In this document: positions 35,201-44,200 of the stretch, piece after piece | Layout of the letters: every line of letters begins with the position of its first letter | Position numbering within the stretch: position 1 is the first letter of the stretch | DNA from: JBBTIS01 sp038059855 | GTDB lineage: Bacteria; Elusimicrobiota; Elusimicrobia; JACQPE01 | Length of the DNA: 44,387 nt | NCBI GenBank assembly: GCA_964357255.1 | Contig: CAYHKQ010000007.1 | Location: 1 to 44,387, forward strand | Direction: 5' to 3' | Notes under the pieces: generated by a model | What the model saw: the letters and a program-made list of their open reading frames with translations, nothing else | What the model was told of the DNA's origin: nothing | Databases searched by the model: none | Program-made: the position numbers and the translations under genes

Positions 35201-38200
35201 ACGGACAGGTCGCGGCCCTGGGGAATACTCACGCCGGAGAGCGTAATGGAAGCCGAGTAAACGCTCGAGGAATCCGCGGACCCGCCAAAGGCGTAAATCC
35301 TATTGGAAAACACTACGGCGGAGAGATTGGACTTGGCCGCGGACAAACTAGATGTGGCGCTCCAGGATCCCAGCGTGCCGTCGTTATTGATCGAGGCGGA
35401 ATACACGCCCGCTTGCGCGCCGCCCGGGGCGGCGCCGCCAATGACGTAGAGCCGGCTATTAAATATGACGCATGAAAAAGCGTTCAACGCCTGGGGCAGG
35501 CTCGTGGTCTTAGCCCAAGGTCCGAGCGAGCCATCAGCGTTGACTGGCGTCAAATAAACATCCGAGTGTTGAACGCCGTGATCGCCTCCGATCACATAAA
35601 TCTTGTTGGTATAAGCCACGCTACAATGATGGGCGCTGGGCGACGATAGGCTCACCGTGGGGGCCCAGGCCCCGAGCGAGCCGTCATTATTGATCGAGGC
35701 GGAATAAACCTCGCTTCGAATCGAACCGCCCGAATCACCGCCAAGCGCATAAATCCTGTTATTCAAAGCCACGGCTGAATGACCGCTCAAGCTACGCGGC
35801 AGAGCGCTCGTGGCTGTCCAGGACCCGAGCGTGCCGTCGCCATTGACATTGACGAAACGAACGTCAGCTCCGGCCGTGGCGCCGCCCAAGGCATAAATTC
35901 TGTTATTGGCCATAACCGAGGCATGGCCGCTCCTGGCCGTCAAGCTCGGGTCCGCGCTCGCGGACCAGGCGCCGACAACGCCGCTGAGCGCGATATTGGC
36001 CGAATAAACAGTGTTCTGATCGCCGGAGCCGTTGTTCCCGGCGATGATATACACCATGCTCGACACCACGATAGCCGTGTGGCTGGAAATACCGGCCGGA
36101 AGGGCATTAGACGCGAGCCAACTAGCAGGCTGGGTTTCGCTCATCACCGGCGGCTTAGGCGGCGTATTGTCCTGCGGCCAAAACGGCCCAAAACAATGAG
36201 CCACCGTCCCCCCGTCATTCCCGCGAAAGCGGGAATCCAGGCTAGTATTCCCCGCATTATCCCTCGCATTGATCCTGACAAAGTATGGCGCGCTGGTTGA
36301 CAAAGCCGTCCCCGTATACGAAGTCCCCCCCTGCCAGCCGGAGTCCTTATTGGAACTGCCATTGCAATCCGGCGACGTGGAAATTTCAATGCGATTGGGC
36401 GAGGCATGAAGCCCTGAGCCGCCGGAATCAGCCGAGGCCGCGTTAAAGGACACGGCAAGCTCCCCATTGGCCGTAGAAGCGACGCCGGGCATGGGAAAGT
36501 CCGCCATGTAAACATTCGCGGTTGGCGCTCCCCCGGCATTGCCGCCTAAGGCATAAATCCTGTTGTTATAGGTTGCCAGGGCATGGCCATAAAGGGTTGC
36601 CGCGCCGCCCGCGCTCAACGACGTATCCTCTGTCCAGACAGACAAGGTCCCATTCGCGGCCACGGTTGAATAATAAACCTGATTCAAGGCCGAGCCGTTA
36701 TTTCCGCCGGCGACGTAGAGCCTATTGTTGAAAAACACCGCGTTGGCGATATAGCCGTTGGAAAGCGGGTAGACTGTCTCCGCGCGCCAATCGCCAAGGC
36801 TCCCGGCCGCGTCAACGGGCGCGGCGGAATAGACTGTGTTTTGATAACCGGAACCATCGTGTCCGCCGACAATAAAAATCCGGTTGCCCCAAACGCCCGC
36901 GGCAAAAATCGTCCGCTTGCCCGGCAGGAACGCCGTGTTCCGCCAAGCGCCCAAAGAACCGTCGCTTTTAATTTGAGAAACATAAACATAACTGGAAACA
37001 TTCGTTTTATCATTGGACAAATCCCCGCCAATGGCGTACAAGAATCCGTTCAAGACCACAGCCCTCATTCCGTGGCCGGCTGACGCGGGAAGATAATAAA
37101 CGCTGTTGTCCGTCCAGGAAGAAATATTGCCGTTTGCGTCAGGTTGACTGTAAACGACCTTATTGCTGGAGGATCCGGAACCATCGCCGGAGGCGCCGCC
37201 CACCATGTAAATCCTTCCATTGTAAACCGCGGCGCCGGCCAACGCCTTCATGGCGTTGCCAATACCCGTGGTCCCTGTCCAGTCGCCGAGCGAGCCGTCC
37301 TTGTTAATTGGGGCATGATAGACTTCGCCGCTACCGGAGAGGCCGCCGATCCAATAAATCCGGCCGTTGAGAATAACGCTGGAGTGCAGGTAATCCGCAA
37401 CCGGGGCCGTGGAAATCACCGGCCAGCCCAGGGGATGGCCCATGTCGAGCGTGCCGGGCTTAGGAGACGTCGCGTCGAAATTAACCGCATAGACCGCGGT
37501 CGCGCTCGCTCCGGATCGATCGAACGTAACAGCCCGAACCCGATTGGAACTACCCTCGGCGAAACGGACAAAATAATCCGTGGCCAGGCCCACGAGGCTT
37601 CCCCCTGCCTGGGCCGTCAAGGTTTCCACGCCCGTGCTCCCATCGAGACCAGTAACGCTTAACGATGAGGACTGAATTCTAAAATAATTGGCGCCGGAGT
37701 CGGATGAAATCCAAACCTCATGGGTCCTTGCCACGCCCCGGCGATACTCCGTTTGGATTTCGTCCTGGGTTCGGGCGTAGTTGTAGATTTTGACTTCGTC
37801 AATGGCGCCGTCAAAATAGTTGCCAACATACTCGTAAGGATCGCCGCCAATGGTCAAGGGGTAGAGACCCTGCACGACCACGCCGTCGTATGTGATAGCC
37901 GCGTCCGAAGATCCATCCACGTAATACTTGAAATTTGTCCCATCGCCTGTTGCCGTCAGAAAATGCCATCGTCCGTCATTGACTCGATGGTTGCCGCATC
38001 TGCCCAAGATGCACCCAACATCTTTGCCAGCGACGCCGGCTGAAAGTCCGTATCTTAAACCTTGAGAGCCGTTGAACATAGAAACAATATTCTTGTTATT
38101 CCCTTGGGCCGTGGTTTTAACCCAAGCTTGAATTGTGAAGTTACCGATGTTCGTGATGGCCGGGATCGTGGACATCTTCACCCTGTTATTGGCGCTTGTT

Positions 38201-41200
38201 ACTTGCACGGCTTTACCAAAAACACCGTCGGTCCAGTTGGGGGTCACCATGGTCCCAATCGCGCCATTGGAGGAGAGATCAAGAGTGGTATTGCCTGATC
38301 CCTCGTCAAAGGGGAGATAAAGAAGGGGCAAGATTCCAGCCTGCCCTGGAATGACGAGGGGAGGGGAGGAGAGGCCGGAGCCCTGGTCCTGAATGTTAAA
38401 TTTCAAAGTTGGGCTAAAAGTATTGGTCCAATTAGAGGAGATACCGGAGAGATCGGTTCCATCGGCGTTGGAGACGCGGTCATTGGACACCGAGGGCGCG
38501 GCGGCCGCGATACTCACGGTCAAATCTTTAATGCTCAGATTCCCGATAGAATCCATGACATAAAGCTTGAGCTTGTTGTTCGTAGCGTGTTCCTGGAAGA
38601 AGGGGGTTTGGGAGGAAATTAGGACAACAGGGGACCACTGGATTCCCGCCTGCGCGGGAATGACGAGATTGTTGTAATTCGGCGGAATCGTCGAGATCGA
38701 GGGCAGGGAGGACCAGGTATTGGAAGAAATATAATTCGCCCCCCCGTCCGTGGAATACTTGAATCTCGTGCCGTTATACTCAGCCCAAATCTCATCATCG
38801 CTCATGGCGCGCTTGACGAGTTTTATTTCATCGAGAACAGCGACTGGTCCGCCTACGCCCCACGCAGGGTTATTGCCTATGTAAAGAGCGTTGCCGGTCG
38901 CAAAATCGCTGCCGACAGCAGCTTTATTAATAAGAAGACCGTCCACGTAAATTCTGGCATTGGCCCCGTCGTAGCTTGCCGCGAGAAGATGCCACTTGTC
39001 ATCGTTGACGCGCAGGCCGGTTGCGTTCACGTAGGCTGCTCCAGTGTAGAAGCTGGGTACGCCTTGATTCAATATTAAAAATGCGGCGGCTGGATCAGGG
39101 CCGCTATGATTTGAAATGACCGCGCGAGTAGCGCTGACATCCGTCGTCTTGATCCAGGTCATCGCGGTCACGGCCGTGAAGTCAAAGCTCGGATGCCGGG
39201 GAATAATCAAGCGGTCTTGGTCGGCGCTCAAGCCTAAGCCCTTGCCGTGGAAACCGGAGGCGGCCTGGATTGCGCCGGCTTGGATGCTCGAGACATGATT
39301 GCCATAGCCTGATTTATCTCTGGGAGGCCATTCCTCGAAGTCAAAATAAAGGACAGTGTCCGAGGAAATCGAAATCGGGGCGCTGGAAATTCTCAATGGC
39401 GCGGGGCCATTGGACGTGGCTGTGAGCTGTATGTTCGGGGTCAAATCATTCGTGGTTACGGTTGGGTCCCCGCAGTCGGAGTAAGAGTCATTGTCATGGG
39501 CCTGGCATTGAATGGTCAAGGTCGGGGCGCTCAAGGCATTGGCCACGGTGGTCAGGGGCGTGGTTGCGACGTTGCCGACGCGATCGCGGATTAGGAAGAC
39601 GAATTGGTTGTTCGTGGCATGGGCGTTCCAGAAGGCGATGGGACTGCTGGCGATTTCTACGGCTGTGCTGGCGTTAGCGCCGGAGATGCTGACGGCCCCC
39701 TCACCCTGCCCTCTCCCCGCAAGCGGGGCGAGGGAAAAAGAAGGAATGGTCGAAACATTGATAATCCAGTTCGCCCCTCCATCTCTCGTAAATTTCTGGA
39801 CCCCCGAAAAATAATTCGCCGCGATTTGCTCGGGGGGGAGAATGCGCCGGGAAATTCGCAGTTCGTCAATCCGGCCCCGGAATGTTCCGACCGAGCCGCC
39901 AGGATAAGAGCCAACGCAAATATCTCCCGGAAGATCAGCCCCGCCGGCGCTGGTTTTGCGCGCGGTCTCTCTGCCGTCGAGATAAATCACAGCCAAGTCT
40001 GCGGGATTGTCGAAAACCGCGGCAACATAATGCCATTGATTCAACTTTAGATGGTCCTGGCCGGTTTGCAAACCGACGCCGCCGGCATTGCCGTTTAATC
40101 TCAATGAAGAATCCCCCCGGACCTCGAGCCGGAAATTCTGGTCCGCGCAACCCCAAACCAAGGCCTGGTCCGCGTCATCATCGAGCGTTTGATAAAACCA
40201 CATCTCAACCGTCGTGGTATTGACTCCGGCCAAAGCGTTCACGGTGGAAATCCGGATATATTGATCGTCCGCGCCGGTCTGCATGGCGGAACCGAATTTT
40301 CCGGAGCCGGTTTGAATCATGCCGTCGGCGCCGAGCGTGGACACCGCATTGTCATATCCGGACTTATCCGCAGGCGGCCATGTGTCGAAGTTCAGGTATA
40401 GAACGGTTCCGGAAGAAACCCCCAGAGGCTGTTGGCCGATCGCAAGACCGGAGTTGGAATCTTGAACGCTCATGCGCGCCGTGGGCGTCGAGATGTCGGC
40501 GCTCGTCGTTCCGGCGGACGCCGGAATCCAGGTCGTTTCATCTTTTTGCCTGGCTTCCACGTTCGATATCACCGGACCGGCGCCGTCATAGTAATACGGG
40601 CCCGCGTCCCTGGCCTCGGCTTCGATGTCCCCTGCCAGATACGCCTTGGAATGAAAGTGCCAAGAGCCCGTGGCCGTGGACGACACTGTGGAGCGGCCCA
40701 CGTTCCAGACGGTTCCATCGGCCGCGCCCCAGGAATGTGTGGCGTTCTGGTCCCAGATATAACGAACATAGTCCGCCAAAGGCGGCGCGCCAAAGCTGGA
40801 CATAAAAACAAAGAACGGATCGCCATACCAGGTTCCGGTGGAACGTAGTGGAGTCACATCCGGGGACATGGAAATCGTGCCCAAGGAACTTCGAATCGGA
40901 AAAACACCGGAGGCCGTGGTCGAGTCAGCCGCGCTCACGTACTTGATGGAATCCGTGCTCGTTATTTCCACGCCCACTGTGTTGCCGAGCGCGGCGTTAA
41001 CCGAAATGTCAAAGGTGATGAAAAAATACCCGGTGGCCCCGGAGCGCACGGTGCGGGAGGACTGCTCCGCGGCAGTCACGACATAAGTCGAAATTCCGTT
41101 GACAAAAGTCGAAACCCCGCCCAAAACAACGTCCACGGAAGAAGAAAACGTCCCATTCCCATTATCCCGCCACACGCGGACGGCTGAAATGTCGCCATCG

Positions 41201-44200
41201 CTCGAAGCGCCAATGCGCATTAAGGTGACGCAGGATAATTCCACAGTGCCGGTGTCTACGGACAGGCCAAATTTGAACATCTGGACATTCGTCTGCCCAA
41301 CGCCCACCTCCGCGTTCACCAAGCTCGCCGTTGACACCACGGTGGCGCTCGCGCTGTCGGAAATCGTAGTCAAAACGGAATCCACTGGAAAATTCAAGTC
41401 CCGCACGTTGTGCTTGCCGGCGAACCCAAATGAAGTCCGGGCCTGGACCCTAACGGCAAACGTGGTATTGGCATAAGCGTTTGAAACCGGCCTTAAGGCC
41501 ACGAAATAGGTCTTGGTCGAGAGTGAAAGCTGGGCAAGGGTGTCTTGAGCGCCTGGAACCGACACAGTGGAACTGCCGTTGGTAAACACGGACACCCCGC
41601 TATTGATCTTGGAGTCGCCATTGGTGCCGTCAAAGTTGCCGTTGAGATTATTGTCGTACCACAGGGAAACCTCCTGAATGTCCGCGTCCGTCACAGTCCC
41701 TAATTTGTTCACGTTCAGGCTCGAAAAATAAGAGGTGGTCGGGTTCTCGGTCCACAGCCTAAGTTTTAACGCGGCGTATTGAATTCCCTGGTAAATCGTG
41801 GCCGGTGTTACATTCGTGATCTGGGCATACACCGCAGGCGGAGTGTAAAATGGCCCGACGCACCCCCCTTCCCCTCGCCCCGCTTGCGGGGAGAGGGCAG
41901 GGTGAGGGGAAATATTCCCTGCCGCGTCCCGGCCCTTTAAAGAAAGATAGTAACTCGCGTCTCCGGTCAAAGAATCGCTAAACGTCATGCCCGCGCCCGC
42001 GAACCAGGTGGACACAAACACCTCCGGCGCGCAATAGGAATTCGTGGAAAGAATAACCTGATTGGGCGTACTATGAATGGAAAGATTATCCGTAGCCTGA
42101 CTTGCAAAGGTTACGGCCAAATCCCTGGGCTGGGAAACGGAAACCCCGGAGAAAGTGACGGAAGCCACGACAACGTCGGCCAGTTTCCCCCCTGCGCCGC
42201 CATCGGTTGTTCCGCCGAAGGCGTAAATCCGGTCGCCAAAGCTCACGGCCCGAAGATGGTCCCGGGCGCTGGGAAGATCAGGGATGGCCGCCGCGCTCCA
42301 AGAACCCAACGTGCCGTCGGAATTAATGAGCGCGGAATAAGCGTTGGCTAAAATGGAATTATTGCGCCCGCCAAAGGCGTAAATCCGATTGTTTAAGACC
42401 ACGCAAGAATGTTCGGCCATGGCAATAGGAAGGCTGGTTGTTTGATTCCAGGAGCCCAAAGAACCATTGCCGTTAATCGGAGCATATAAAACGTCGGCCC
42501 TATAGCCGGAATTAAGGCCGCCGATAACATAGAGCTTATTGCCGTAAGTCACGGAACAATGAAGCGTTGTCGGCGAGGACAGGCTCAACGCGGAAGTCCA
42601 GCTCCCAAGCGAGCCGTCGGAGTTAATCGGAGAGAAAAAGACATCGGACCTTGCGCCGCCAACATTGCCGCCCAGGACATAAATCCGATTGTTGTAAAGC
42701 ACGGATGAATGGCCGTTCAAACCGCTATATGGCAGGGGCGTGGTCAGGGTCCAAGCGGAAAGGCTCCCGTTTGCGGCATTGACCGAGGTGTAACGCACGT
42801 CGCTGTTTGGGACGCCGCCGGTCACGTAAATCTTGTTGTTGGACACAACGGCCCGATGTGAGTACCGGGCCGTGAGGCTCGCGTCAGTGATTGTGCTCCA
42901 GAAACCAATAGATCCTCCCGCGGTCAAGGTCGCCACATAAACGGAATTTAGCTCGCCGGAACCATTGTCCCCCGCGATCAAATAAACCCTGCTACTCACC
43001 AACACGGCCTCTGAAAGATACCTGGAATCCGGCATTGCAGTCCCTGGCTGCCAACTCCCAGGCAATGACTCGCTCAACACAGGCGGCTTAGGCGGCGTCC
43101 CATCTTGCGTCCAGAACGGCCCTAAACATCGAGCCACCGTCCCCCCGTCATTCCCGCGAAAGCGGGAATCCAGGCTAGTATTCCCCGCATTATCCCTCGC
43201 ATTGATCCTGACAAAGTATGGCGCGCTGGTTGAAAGCGACGTCCCTGTATACGAAGTCCCTCCCTGCCAGCCGGAGTCCTTATTGGAACTGCCATTACAA
43301 TCCGGCGAAGTGGAAATTTCAATGCGATTGGGCGCGGCATGAATCCCGGACCCGCCGGAATCCGAAGAATCCGCATTAAAGGACACGGTAAGCTCCCCGT
43401 TGGCCGAGGAGGCGACGCCGCTGATGGGAAAATCAGCCATGTAGACATTAGCTGTATTCGCGCCCGCAGCCTCGCCTGCGACGAGATACATTCTTTTCCC
43501 ATAAGTCGCGAACCCGCCGTCCAACCATTTATTGGCGCCGCCTGATGCAAAGGCCGTGTCCCTCACCCAGGCGGAGAGCGTGCCGTCAGCGGCAATGGTG
43601 GAATAAGACACAGTGAAACCAGCCGCTCCTCCAATGCTGTAGAGCCGATTATTAAAAACAGCCGCGGCCCCGGAATACATATAATCAATCAAGGCTGTTT
43701 CGGTTCTCCATGCCCCGAGACTTCCCTGGGCATCCGCCATCGCGGCTGAATAAACAGTGGAGAGGTTTGAACCAATCACATTGACCCCTCCGATCACGTA
43801 AATCCTGTTATTAAAGACAACGGTCTTATGTCGCCACATAGCTTGAGGCAAGGGGGTTGTGGCGCGCCAAGGAGAAAGCGAGCCGTCTTCGCTAATACGA
43901 GAGACGAAAACATGGCTTGAACGATCATTGTCTATTGTGCCGCCCAGCGTGTAAACAAAAGCCCTGGTTGAGGCGCCAACGCTCATGGTAAGAATCTCGG
44001 CTTGATGGAACCTCAAGGGTTCAGGCAAATAATACGCCGGATTATCGGTCCAGGAAGCGATATTCCCGTCAGCGCCCGGGGAAGCATACTTGACCGTGGC
44101 GGTGGAAGCGCTCAGCGCGCCGCCCAATATATACACCCTGCCGTTATAAACAGCCTTGGCGCTATAGTACAAGCTTGTATCAGGCACAACAGCCGTGGCC

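Larger units (their letters stand above)
30598..37443 (-). repeat. Giant protein module 2 (6,846 bp)
   Basis: It has the same domain order as module 1. Kelch 36495-37443 starts MGHPLGWPVIST. The Ig-like tail ends CFGPFW near 36180. Kelch 35225-36130 follows, with its Ig-like tail to about 34940. Two beta-sandwich repeats are at 33960-34935. The GTWHGDPFF segment comes next, then LamG-like domains at 32935-33510, 31930-32540 and 30870-31465. The length difference from module 1 is 78 bp, a multiple of three. Confidence 0.8.
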
